A DNA stretch of 64,000 bases from Lewinellaceae bacterium (GTDB lineage Bacteria > Bacteroidota > Bacteroidia > Chitinophagales > Saprospiraceae): contig JACJYN010000013.1 of the NCBI GenBank assembly GCA_020636095.1, positions 1-64,000 of the forward strand, read 5' to 3'. A model generated the notes under the pieces. The model was not told the origin of the DNA and did not search any database. It was given only the letters and a program-made list of their open reading frames with translations. Shown here piece after piece: positions 8,349 through 16,269 of the stretch. The position numbers were made by a program, and so were the translations under genes. Numbering within the stretch: the first letter of the stretch is position 1; each line of letters begins with the position of its first letter.

Positions 8349-9203
8349 ATGAATGACGCCATTTTTACGAATTCGGACATAGCAGCCATACAAACCCGAG
8401 AGCAACTTATGAGGCTTCTCTTAGAGAAGGAAGTAGACCTTCAAAAGGTGGAAGACCGGCTCATTTACAAAAATGAGCTGGAGAAGCTGCAGATCGAGTT
8501 GCTGAAACTCCAGAACTGGATTCTGAAAAAAAAGAAAAGAGTGGTGGTGATCTTCGAAGGGCGGGACGCCGCCGGCAAGGGCGGCGCCATCCGGCGGTTC
8601 CGGCGCTACCTGAACCCCCGCTCCGCCCGTGGGGTAGCCCTGGGCAAGCCTTCCGATATCGAAAAGGGCCAGTGGTACTTCCGCCGGCACCTTAAAGAAA
8701 TGCCCAACCCGGGAGAGATCGTCTTTTTCGACCGCAGCTGGTACAACCGGGCGGTGGTGGAACCCGTTATGGGATTTTGCAGCCAGGAGGAGTATGAGCG
8801 GTTCATCCGGCAGGTGCCGGAGTTTGAACACATGCTCTATGAGGATGGAGTGATGATCATCAAGTTGTGGTTCGCCGTCTCCAAGGACGAACAGAAAAAA
8901 AGAATAAAGGCCCGGGAGTCCGACCCGCTAAAACAGTGGAAAATGAGCCCGGTAGACAAAAAAGCAAGAGCGTTGTGGAACGAATACACCCACTATATCC
9001 GGGAGATGCTTTTCAAGACCCATACTGACTTCAGCCCCTGGATCATCGTCAAAACAGACAATAAAATGGAGGCCCGGCTGGAGAGCATCCGATATATTCT
9101 CTCTCTTTTCGACTACGAAGGGAAAGAAAAGGCGGAAACGATCCTATACCCGGACCCCAACGTCATCCACCGCTTTTACCGGGCTATGTTGATTAAAGAT
9201 TGA
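8349..9203 (+). CDS. ppk2: Polyphosphate kinase 2 family protein
   Basis: A 284-residue cytoplasmic PPK2-fold kinase, from the ATG at 8349; the earlier ATG at 8271 would add 26 residues with no family resemblance. It shows the Walker A variant FEGRDAAGKGG, the Walker B region FFDRSWYNRA and the lid segment DPLKQWKMSP, with the long N-terminal helix pair before the P-loop. PPK2 enzymes transfer phosphate between polyphosphate and nucleotides, usually making GTP or ATP. A second, diverged PPK2 gene follows after 19 bases, so the two are probably co-transcribed and may form a heteromer or have different nucleotide preferences. Direction and nucleotide preference cannot be read from the sequence. 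Confidence 0.9.
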   Translation: MNDAIFTNSDIAAIQTREQLMRLLLEKEVDLQKVEDRLIYKNELEKLQIELLKLQNWILKKKKRVVVIFEGRDAAGKGGAIRRFRRYLNPRSARGVALGKPSDIEKGQWYFRRHLKEMPNPGEIVFFDRSWYNRAVVEPVMGFCSQEEYERFIRQVPEFEHMLYEDGVMIIKLWFAVSKDEQKKRIKARESDPLKQWKMSPVDKKARALWNEYTHYIREMLFKTHTDFSPWIIVKTDNKMEARLESIRYILSLFDYEGKEKAETILYPDPNVIHRFYRAMLIKD

Positions 9204-9222
9204 ATCGCAAAACAGTGCATCT

Positions 9223-9984
9223 ATGTTTAGTGACAAAGAATTAAAATTACTGAGCTCCTCCCGCGCCATAGAATATCTGCTGAGGGCCGATAAGCCGGAC
9301 TTTCGCGATGTGGCGGATCAAATGATCTACGAGCAGAAGCTGATTAAACTACAGGCCGAACTGATCAAAGCTCAGAACTGGGTGGTCGATAATGAAGAAC
9401 GGGTGGTGGTCATCGTTGAAGGCAGAGAATTTGCCGGTAAGGGAGACGCCGTCCGCGCTTTCACCGACCACCTCAATCCTCGTTCCATGCGGGTAGTGGC
9501 GTTGCAGAAGCCTTCGCCGAAAGAGCAGGGGCAATGGTACTTCAAGCGCTACATTCAGCAGTTGCCCGAGCGGGGAGAGATCGCCTTTTTCGACCGCAGC
9601 TGGTACAACCGCGCCATCGTGGAGCCGGTTAACGGCTTTTGTACGCCGGATGAATACGAACGCTTCATGAACGAGGTGAACTATTTCGAGAAAATGCTCA
9701 TTGGCGATGGTATCCGCCTGATGAAGTTCTACCTTTCCATCACCCAGGACGAGCAAAAGAAGCGCATTGATGGCATCCGCCAGGACCCGCTGCGCCGCTG
9801 GGAGCTTTCTCCCGTCGACCTCAACGCCCTGAAGTTGTGGGATGCGTACACGCACTACAAAAAGGAAATGTTCCGGCGCACCGGCGGTGAGGCCAACCCC
9901 TGGATAAAGATCAAAGCCAACGATAAACGCAAATTGCATTTACAGGGGATCCGGAGGATATTGAAGGAGCTGCCGTATAAATAG
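9223..9984 (+). CDS. ppk2: Polyphosphate kinase 2 paralogue with altered Walker A
   Basis: A 253-residue paralogue of the preceding gene with the same architecture: N-terminal helices, P-loop, FFDRSWYNRA Walker B and lid DPLRRWELSP. The P-loop reads VEGREFAGKGD, where the neighbour and most of the family have GRDAAGKGG: the conserved Asp is Glu and the following Ala is Phe. The Lys and the downstream catalytic residues are kept, so it is probably active but may differ in polyphosphate or nucleotide handling. It lacks the ~25 extra C-terminal residues of its neighbour. It ends 1 base before the stop of the convergent sulfotransferase-like gene. Confidence 0.88.
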   Translation: MFSDKELKLLSSSRAIEYLLRADKPDFRDVADQMIYEQKLIKLQAELIKAQNWVVDNEERVVVIVEGREFAGKGDAVRAFTDHLNPRSMRVVALQKPSPKEQGQWYFKRYIQQLPERGEIAFFDRSWYNRAIVEPVNGFCTPDEYERFMNEVNYFEKMLIGDGIRLMKFYLSITQDEQKKRIDGIRQDPLRRWELSPVDLNALKLWDAYTHYKKEMFRRTGGEANPWIKIKANDKRKLHLQGIRRILKELPYK

Positions 9985-9985
9985 T

Positions 9986-11554
9986 TTATTCCGGATACAA
10001 CGGCAGCCGCTCCCCCCGGTAGATAATATCGTTCTGCGCCCACCCATTTCCATCGGAGAAGGTGTTTTTGTACTTGATAACGGCCTCGAAAACGGGATTT
10101 CCTTCGGGATAATTTACTTCTATTATTCTTCCCTGCCGGAAGCCCGGGCCCTGGATATTGCCCGAGGTGATCAGGCGGTTGCCGGTAGCCGGAAGATGAT
10201 CTACATCGCTGATGTTGGAAGAAAGAATCTCAGTACCCCTCTCCCTGCCGTACTCCCAGGCCTGTTTTACGATCATTTGGACAGGATCAACGCTGTATTC
10301 CACCGCACGAATAAAGGAAGCATTGTTGCCAAAGTTTTTATTCCAGCCATTGTCAAAACATAAAATATTGCCATTCGGCAGCGTCATGCAGGCATGCTGC
10401 CCCCAGGGCCAGCTGAAGCCGGCAGCATCTTCAGTACCCAACTGCACCGCCTGGCCGTAGGGCGCCCCCTGCTGATCAACGGCAGTCAGCAAATAGTCGT
10501 TGGTATTCAGTCCATTGCCATTGGGTCCGGCCTGCCCCCAACCCTTATGTGGAGCCAGAATCCACTCCAGCTGATTGTTTTTACTGACTTTGACGACTCC
10601 CTGGTGGCGCGCGGATATCAATAGGCCGCCGTCGGCTTCATCGTACCAAACGGAATTTACATGGGCCCAGTCGGAGCTGTTCCAGGTTAAGTCAAAGCGG
10701 TCTACATCCAGCACCTGCCGGAGGTCCCATTCCCGGACGATCGCTCCCGAGCTGCGGCCCAGCTCGATGAAATGGTCCAGGCGGGTATCGAGGCCGCCTT
10801 TGGTTACACAAATGATGAGATTGCCGTCCGGTTTTTCAATCTGGTCATGGTGCTGGAAATAGCCGGGTAGGTTCCAACTGTTGATCTTTTTTCCAAGCAT
10901 ATCGTACTCGTAGACGGTTTGCTCATGCGCCCACAGCCAGTTGCCGTTCCGAAGGCGTTCGAAAGGGCCGATCCAGCCCCTTATAAAATCGAGGTTCATA
11001 TACCACCGGACCTGCCCATTGGGATCGAAGATCAGCGGATAGAACCGGAAGTACCCGTTGCCTCCCATGCTCATTTCTATCAGATTCCAGCCTGGCTCCA
11101 TCTGGCTGTCCTGTTTTTTGATGATCTCAATATCGGGTAGGAAATCCGGCAGCGGGGGCGTTTCCACCCAAAGGGTGTCGTACCCGAAATTAGAATTATC
11201 CTCATTCGAAATCTTAATAATTAACTCGTTTTCCCGGCCGGGGTAAAGCCCGAGCACCAGTAGGTCATGGGTGAAAGCGGCCCCTTGTGACGATACCTCA
11301 ACCGGGTACTCGCCGGATATCCGTATTTCCACCGTCGTTTTTTGAGGGCTCTGGATGCGGGCCACTCCTGCCAGCGGCGTCAGGCTATAGGGGTTCATCT
11401 GGATGGTGATGGGGGTGCTCAGGAGTTCCGCAACGGATACTTCCACCGGCCCGGAAGGTTCCTCCGTTATCGGGGGTGGGCTGTCTTTTTTCTGGCAGCT
11501 GATGGCGGCGAGAAGGAATAAAGCGGCAAGGAGGATGGCGTAACTTTTGAACAT
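9986..11554 (-). CDS. Arylsulfotransferase (ASST)-family lipoprotein
   Basis: A 522-residue protein with a lipoprotein signal (ILLAALFLLAAISCQKKD). After an N-terminal beta domain (about 35-135), the remainder is the bladed propeller typical of aryl-sulfate sulfotransferases, with repeated short strands and conserved His sites: YFQHHDQIEKPDGNLI, WAHVNSVWYDEADGGLLIS and WGQHACMTLPNGNILCFDNG. In ASST enzymes such histidines form the active site for moving sulfate between phenolic compounds. The bacterial enzymes are periplasmic; here the lipid anchor suggests an envelope location. Substrates are unknown. It is monocistronic, and upstream is a palindromic element at 11604..11726. Confidence 0.8.
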   Translation of the reverse strand: MFKSYAILLAALFLLAAISCQKKDSPPPITEEPSGPVEVSVAELLSTPITIQMNPYSLTPLAGVARIQSPQKTTVEIRISGEYPVEVSSQGAAFTHDLLVLGLYPGRENELIIKISNEDNSNFGYDTLWVETPPLPDFLPDIEIIKKQDSQMEPGWNLIEMSMGGNGYFRFYPLIFDPNGQVRWYMNLDFIRGWIGPFERLRNGNWLWAHEQTVYEYDMLGKKINSWNLPGYFQHHDQIEKPDGNLIICVTKGGLDTRLDHFIELGRSSGAIVREWDLRQVLDVDRFDLTWNSSDWAHVNSVWYDEADGGLLISARHQGVVKVSKNNQLEWILAPHKGWGQAGPNGNGLNTNDYLLTAVDQQGAPYGQAVQLGTEDAAGFSWPWGQHACMTLPNGNILCFDNGWNKNFGNNASFIRAVEYSVDPVQMIVKQAWEYGRERGTEILSSNISDVDHLPATGNRLITSGNIQGPGFRQGRIIEVNYPEGNPVFEAVIKYKNTFSDGNGWAQNDIIYRGERLPLYPE

Positions 11555-11603
11555 ATTGCTGATTTTTTTTTGAAGCCCCGACGAGATATTAATAATAGGT
11601 TGG

Positions 11604-11726
11604 GTAACTATTTAGGTAGGCCGGTTGTATGTTGTCCCGGTATTGCAGCCGGTGGCTCACAGAGGCGCTGCAACTGCCTGGCCACAAAACCATAATGCCG
11701 ACATACCATAATACCTAAATAGGTAC
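11604..11726. repeat. Palindromic intergenic repeat (family D)
   Basis: Inverted ends GTAACTATTTAGGTA (11604-11618) and TACCTAAATAGGTAC (11712-11726) bound a 123-bp stretch with further weak internal pairing. It lies upstream of the sulfotransferase-like gene. The right arm (GGCCACAA-x-ACC, then ATACCTAAAT) loosely resembles the right arm of the repeat at 19962..20106. No target duplication is evident. Confidence 0.45.
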
Positions 11727-11893
11727 GAGGCGGGCAAGGTACGATAAATATTGCCCTTGCCTTTTGGCGGCGGAGTCCTCTTCGGGAAATTGTTTGCCAG
11801 CCGGCAATTGCCGGGCTATCAAACCGCGGCCAGAATTCCTCCAGGGGCGGTGTTGTGCAGGCAGGTTGAGGCTCTGGCTTTGAAAGGAACGTC

Positions 11894-12058
11894 TGTTTTC
11901 GAGTGGTTACTTACAAAGACGAACACCACGCGCCGACGGGCAATGTGTTCTTTTCGATGGATAGGGGGGATTCCTGGAAGGTATTGAGCAATTATCTGCC
12001 GATGGTGTATGCGGTGGGGTTTGGGGCCTGGGATAGTTCAAATTTCTGTGCCTTCTGA
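11894..12058 (+). pseudogene. Remnant of an Asp-box (BNR/sortilin-like) repeat protein
   Basis: The frame ending at the TGA at 12056-12058 encodes VVTYKDEHHAPTG, then VFFSMDRGDSWKVL, then LPMVYAVGFG. The segment S-M-D-R-G-D-S-W is a good Asp-box (SxDxGxSW), as in BNR-repeat and Ycf48/sortilin-like beta-propellers. There is no start codon and no upstream domain in frame, so this is the last repeat of a larger secreted protein that has been lost, not an intact gene. The rest of the 780-base interval (11555-12332) holds the family D repeat, this remnant and the 36-bp tandem repeat. Confidence 0.55.
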
Positions 12059-12230
12059 TGCTACCATTCTAACCTCGGACAGCCTCGTACATCGTACACA
12101 CATGGGCTCCCATTGTGTCCGCACATCGTACACAACCCCATCCCATTCTGTCCAACTCTAGACGGATACCCTCTTCTGAAAAACGCCCCTTGATTTCCCG
12201 GAACTTGCGAACGGCGAACAGCGAATTCCG

Positions 12231-12328
12231 AACCTTCCCCCGCTCCCCCCATCGATTAGGTTTGAGAACCTTCCCCCGCTCCCCCCATTAATTAGGTTCT
12301 TAAACCTTCCCCCGAACCTCCCCCCCAC
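12231..12328. repeat. Tandem repeat, 36-bp period, about 2.7 copies
   Basis: Units start at 12231, 12267 and 12303, each beginning AACCTTCCCCCG. The first two continue CTCCCCCCAT and then [CT][GA]ATTAGGTT; the third is truncated and reads AACCTCCCCCC. It lies just downstream of the ABC transporter stop (12333). The AGGTTCTTAAACCTT junction sequence recurs at about 28501. There are no spacers between units, so it is not a CRISPR array. Confidence 0.75.
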
Positions 12329-12332
12329 GCTC

Positions 12333-14069
12333 CTATATCCGCGCCTGATACGTATACAACTCATAATACCTCCCCTGCTTATCGATCAACTCCTGATGGT
12401 TGCCCCGCTCCACGATGCGGCCGCTTTCGACAACCAGTATCTGGCTGGCCCGGCGAATGGTGCTGAGCCGGTGAGCGATGACAAAGGTCGTACGCCCCTG
12501 CATCAGTTCGTTTAAGCTCTTTTGTATAAGGGATTCGCTTTCCGTATCCAGGTTGGAGGTCGCCTCATCCAGAATGATGATCTTCGGGTCGGCCAGGATG
12601 GCGCGGGCGATGGCGATGCGCTGCCGCTGTCCGCCGGACAGCTTGACGCCCCGCTCGCCGATCAGCGTATCCAGGCCGTCTTCGAAGCGGCTGGTAAACT
12701 CATCTACATAAGCGGCTCTGACGGCCAGTTGCAACTGCTCTTCCGTAGCCTCCGGCCGCGGGAAGAGGATGTTTTCCCGGATGGTGCCTTCAAACAGGAA
12801 ATCGTCCTGCAGAACGACCCCCAGATGGCGGCGGTAGCTACTCAGGCTCACCGTCGACAGGTCGGTGCCGTCGATCGTCACCTGGCCCGAATCGGGTGTC
12901 AGGAAAGAAGCCGCCAGGCCGGCGATGGTCGTCTTGCCCGAACCGGAAGTGCCCACCAGGGCGGTCACCGAGCCGGAAGGGGCGTCGAAGGTAATATCGT
13001 GCACGACCTCCTTACCTTCAACATAGGCAAAAGACACATTGTCGAAGCGAATATCTCCTTTGACGGACTGCAATTGTACGGGCCTTACCGAAGGGTCATC
13101 CTCCGGCTCCATATTCATGATCTCCTCGGTGCGGTCGAGGCCGGCGAAGGCTTCGGTCAGCTGGCTGCCGATGTTGCTCATCTGCACGATGGGGGCGATC
13201 ATGAAGCCCAGATATAAGGTGAAGGCCAGAAAATCACCAAACGTCATATCCCCCTGGATGATCTGGTAACCGCCGATGCCCATAATGCCGGTGGTGGCGA
13301 TCCCCAGCAGGAAGGTGGCGGAGCTGGTCATCAGGGAGGTGGAGGTCAGGCTTTTCTTTACATTTTGAAACAGCATCTCTACACCTTCTTCGAAGGTTGC
13401 GTTTTCCTGTTCCTCGGCGTTGAAGCCTTTGATAACCCGCACGCCGTTGAGCGTTTCCACCAGCCGCCCGGTGACCTGTGCGTTCAGCACCCCCCGCTCC
13501 CGGAAGATGGGGCGGATGTAGCCGAAGGCCTTCAGCGCGATAAAAGCAAAGATGGAGACTGGCGCCAGCACATAAAGCGTCATCATCGGGCTGATGCGGA
13601 TCAGCAAGATTAAGGAAACTACCGAGGTCAGGGTACCGCCTACCAACTGTACCAGCCCGGTGCCCACCAGGTTGCGCACCCCTTCCACATCGGTCATGAT
13701 GCGGGATACCAGCGCGCCGGATTTATTATTATCAAAATAGCTGATCGGCAAGGAGAGGATCTTTCGCTGCACCCTTGCCCGCAACTTGGATATCAGCAAT
13801 TGCGCCTCCACACTCAGCAGCTGGGTGAGCCAGAAGGAGGTCACCGCCTGCACCACAATGGAGCCGGCCACTACTGCCAGTAGTATCTTTAGCATCTGCA
13901 TATCCTTGTTGACAATCACGTTGTCGATCAGGTATTTGCTGGCGCCGGGCAATACCAGCCCCGCCAGGCGGCTGATAACGATGAGCACCAGGCCCAGCGC
14001 TACCAGGCCTCTTCGGGGCCAGATGAAGGCCTGAAAGGCCTGTTTGAGGGTTACTTTGTTCTTTTCCAT
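12333..14069 (-). CDS. ABC transporter, fused permease-ATPase (MsbA/exporter type)
   Basis: A 578-residue half-transporter, the usual length for type IV exporters. Residues 20-310 carry six transmembrane helices of the ABC_membrane type; the ATPase follows with Walker A VGTSGSGKTT, signature LSGGQRQR, Walker B IIILDEATSNLD and switch His in AHRLST. It works as a homodimer or heterodimer in the cytoplasmic membrane and exports hydrophobic molecules, such as lipids or drugs, at the cost of ATP. It is monocistronic, with a family A palindrome upstream. Whether it flips lipid A precursors as MsbA does cannot be decided from sequence alone. Confidence 0.92.
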   Translation of the reverse strand: MEKNKVTLKQAFQAFIWPRRGLVALGLVLIVISRLAGLVLPGASKYLIDNVIVNKDMQMLKILLAVVAGSIVVQAVTSFWLTQLLSVEAQLLISKLRARVQRKILSLPISYFDNNKSGALVSRIMTDVEGVRNLVGTGLVQLVGGTLTSVVSLILLIRISPMMTLYVLAPVSIFAFIALKAFGYIRPIFRERGVLNAQVTGRLVETLNGVRVIKGFNAEEQENATFEEGVEMLFQNVKKSLTSTSLMTSSATFLLGIATTGIMGIGGYQIIQGDMTFGDFLAFTLYLGFMIAPIVQMSNIGSQLTEAFAGLDRTEEIMNMEPEDDPSVRPVQLQSVKGDIRFDNVSFAYVEGKEVVHDITFDAPSGSVTALVGTSGSGKTTIAGLAASFLTPDSGQVTIDGTDLSTVSLSSYRRHLGVVLQDDFLFEGTIRENILFPRPEATEEQLQLAVRAAYVDEFTSRFEDGLDTLIGERGVKLSGGQRQRIAIARAILADPKIIILDEATSNLDTESESLIQKSLNELMQGRTTFVIAHRLSTIRRASQILVVESGRIVERGNHQELIDKQGRYYELYTYQARI

Positions 14070-14149
14070 AGTGTGTGGTTAAGGGTTTGTAGGAATGCAC
14101 AGAGATTGTAAACGCCAGGCCGGGGAGGAAGGTTGAGGGGGTGGCGTGA

Positions 14150-14316
14150 TTAGAGCGTGTTGGGGATTTACCCTTTGGCCTGCAAATGTGCATCTTTTGA
14201 ACCTCATTTCGCCATTTTTTCGCCACGTAGCGATGCTATGCGGCTCAAAAATGGCTTCCTGAGAACCAAAATCTGCTCATTTTCGACATCAAAAGTAAAT
14301 CCCCAACACGCTCTTA
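14150..14316. mobile_element. MITE-like palindromic element, family A copy 2
   Basis: The element (14153-14313, 161 bp) begins GAGCGTGTTGGGGATTTA and ends with its exact complement. TTA stands directly outside both ends (14150-14152 and 14314-14316), which would be a 3-bp target duplication. The centre folds again around CGCCACGTAGC and GCTATGCGG. It shares its interior with 33223..33384 (GCTGCAAATG or CCTGCAAATG, GAACCTCA, CGCCATTTTTTCGCC), so the two are copies of one element. The remaining bases of the 14070-14512 gap show nothing else. Confidence 0.7.
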
Positions 14317-14512
14317 CTGCTTGCCCGGGTTTATTCGGAAACGGAATGCACGGGCTTTGCCGGAAGAGATTATACCGTCTCTTTAAGCCGGTTAAAATGG
14401 CTTTATTGTTATATTGCTGGCCAGGGTAAGCGCCGAGCGGGTGTGTTATTCAATTCGATAACAACCCTTTTGTCGCAAATGAATTCCCCCTATCATTGCA
14501 AATAATTATGAC

Positions 14513-16183
14513 ATGAAAGCACAAGTACACATTTACCCATTCCTCCTGCTCCTATTCCTCGTGCAGGCAGGATACACCCAGCCTGACATTTGGCTGGTGG
14601 ACCCCCTGGAGCCCATTTACCCCGATACCAATACCTTTCAGAAATACGGCGACAAATACGCTGCTGCTTTCCCCCTCGGTGCACCGGCAGAAGTACATCT
14701 CATGGTGAAAATGCCGCTTGGAACAACCGTTTCCCTTTCCGCCAGGATGGATGGGAAAGAACTGCCGCCGGACTCCTGGGCCGTACTGCGGGATGTCCCG
14801 GTAGAGCAGAATACCGGGCTGGACAGCCGCACGGAGCAATTCATCAACCAGATCAACCCCTATGTCATCCGGCGGGCGCCCTTCCGGATATACGAAGTGA
14901 TCGAGCCACTGAGTGAAGGCAAATTTCAAATAAAAAACCGCTATCAGGCATTCCGGCTGCAGATTCCGGCAGCGCGTTTCCCGGCAGCGGGGAAATACCG
15001 GATAGCAATAAGCGTAGCCAGCGGAGCCGGGCAGTGGGAGGGGGCCTTCACCGCCCAACTGTTCGATGGCAACCTGCCCGGCCTTTCGGCGGGCAATTTC
15101 TTCTACACCAACTGGTTCAACCTCAAGCGAATGGAGGAGCAACATGACGTCGAGCGCTGGTCGCCGGCATGGTTTGACATGCTGGATCAATACGCCCGCC
15201 TGATGGCCCACGGACGGCAGAACAGCATCACCGTCCCGGGAGAATTGCTGACTTGGGACGGAGAAAAGTTTTCGCTGGACTCAGATAGATTGCTTCAGTT
15301 TATCAATGTATTTCGGAAGTACGGCTTCCAGTATTTCGAATCCCCCCACCTCCTGTACCGGGGTGACGGCGACGACTGGAGCAGCCCGGAACTGGTGGTC
15401 CACCTCACAAAAAATGGGTATTTTTCCGAAGCCGGGAAAAAAGACATCGCCGAAATCATCCGGTTGATCAAAACATTCACGGAAAAAAACAACCTCAAGG
15501 ATAACTGGCTTCAACACATTGCCGACGAGCCCACTTCCTCCAACGCAGCGTGTTATAAAGCGATCGTGCAGCAGGTGAAATCCATCTATCCCGAGATCAC
15601 CATCATGGAAGCCACCAACGACCGCGACGGCCTGGCCGGCGCCATCGATCTGTGGTGCCCTTTGATCAATGATTTTCAGGAAAATGAGGCCTTTTTCCGA
15701 AGCAGAGAACAAGAAGGTGAGCAAGTGCTGGTCTACACCTGCCTTATCCCCGGCGGCCCGTGGCTGAACCGCACGCTGGACATGGAGCGGCTGCGGCAGG
15801 TCTATTTTGGCTGGGGCGCCGCCCATTACAACACATCCGGTTATTTGCACTGGGGGCTGAACCAGTACCACGCCGGCCCATTCGAGCAGAGCGTAGTACA
15901 CCATCCCTCACCGGTTGCCACGGCCAATAATTTCCTTCCCGCCGGAGATACGCACATTGTATATCCCGGTAAGGCCGGCCCGCTGTCCTCCGCCCGTTTC
16001 GAAGCCCACCGGATCGGGATCGAGGATTTTGAGCTGCTGCGCCTCTTCAAGGCGGAAAAGCCTAAGGCACATGAACGCATGGTGAAAAAACTGTTTCGAA
16101 GTTATACGGATTATGAATTGTCGGTCAAGAAGTACCGCAAGGTGCGGAAGCGGTTGTTGAGAAAGGTTGAAGGGGGAGTATAG
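14513..16183 (+). CDS. GH123-like glycoside hydrolase (DUF4091-type)
   Basis: A 556-residue secreted protein; residues 1-22 are a signal peptide ending at QAGYTQ. An N-terminal beta-sandwich (about 25-185) precedes a TIM-barrel-like region (about 190-520) with WFDMLDQYARLMAHGRQNS, HIADEPTSSNAACY and SGYLHWGLNQYHAGPF. The Asp-Glu pair in ADEP (D338-E339) matches the catalytic pair of GH123 enzymes, which use substrate-assisted catalysis on beta-N-acetylgalactosaminides. No T9SS sorting domain is seen. The substrate is inferred from the family and could be another N-acetylated glycan. Upstream bases 14317-14512 hold no gene. Confidence 0.75.
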   Translation: MKAQVHIYPFLLLLFLVQAGYTQPDIWLVDPLEPIYPDTNTFQKYGDKYAAAFPLGAPAEVHLMVKMPLGTTVSLSARMDGKELPPDSWAVLRDVPVEQNTGLDSRTEQFINQINPYVIRRAPFRIYEVIEPLSEGKFQIKNRYQAFRLQIPAARFPAAGKYRIAISVASGAGQWEGAFTAQLFDGNLPGLSAGNFFYTNWFNLKRMEEQHDVERWSPAWFDMLDQYARLMAHGRQNSITVPGELLTWDGEKFSLDSDRLLQFINVFRKYGFQYFESPHLLYRGDGDDWSSPELVVHLTKNGYFSEAGKKDIAEIIRLIKTFTEKNNLKDNWLQHIADEPTSSNAACYKAIVQQVKSIYPEITIMEATNDRDGLAGAIDLWCPLINDFQENEAFFRSREQEGEQVLVYTCLIPGGPWLNRTLDMERLRQVYFGWGAAHYNTSGYLHWGLNQYHAGPFEQSVVHHPSPVATANNFLPAGDTHIVYPGKAGPLSSARFEAHRIGIEDFELLRLFKAEKPKAHERMVKKLFRSYTDYELSVKKYRKVRKRLLRKVEGGV

Positions 16184-16269
16184 CAACCTTTAAGTTTTAA
16201 TTTTCACAACAGGATTTTCACCTAATTCTCTATCTTTATTTTTTTCTCATTAAAAAAATCCGGATTGGT

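Noticed and set aside
12061..12165. Shared words with 28360-28400 (TGTCCAAC and TAGACGG) as a mobile repeat
   Set aside because: The match is short and the surrounding sequence differs, so no element boundary can be supported.
12231..12328. CRISPR-like array because of the 36-bp period
   Set aside because: The whole 36-bp unit repeats with no variable spacer and only three units, and no cas genes are nearby.
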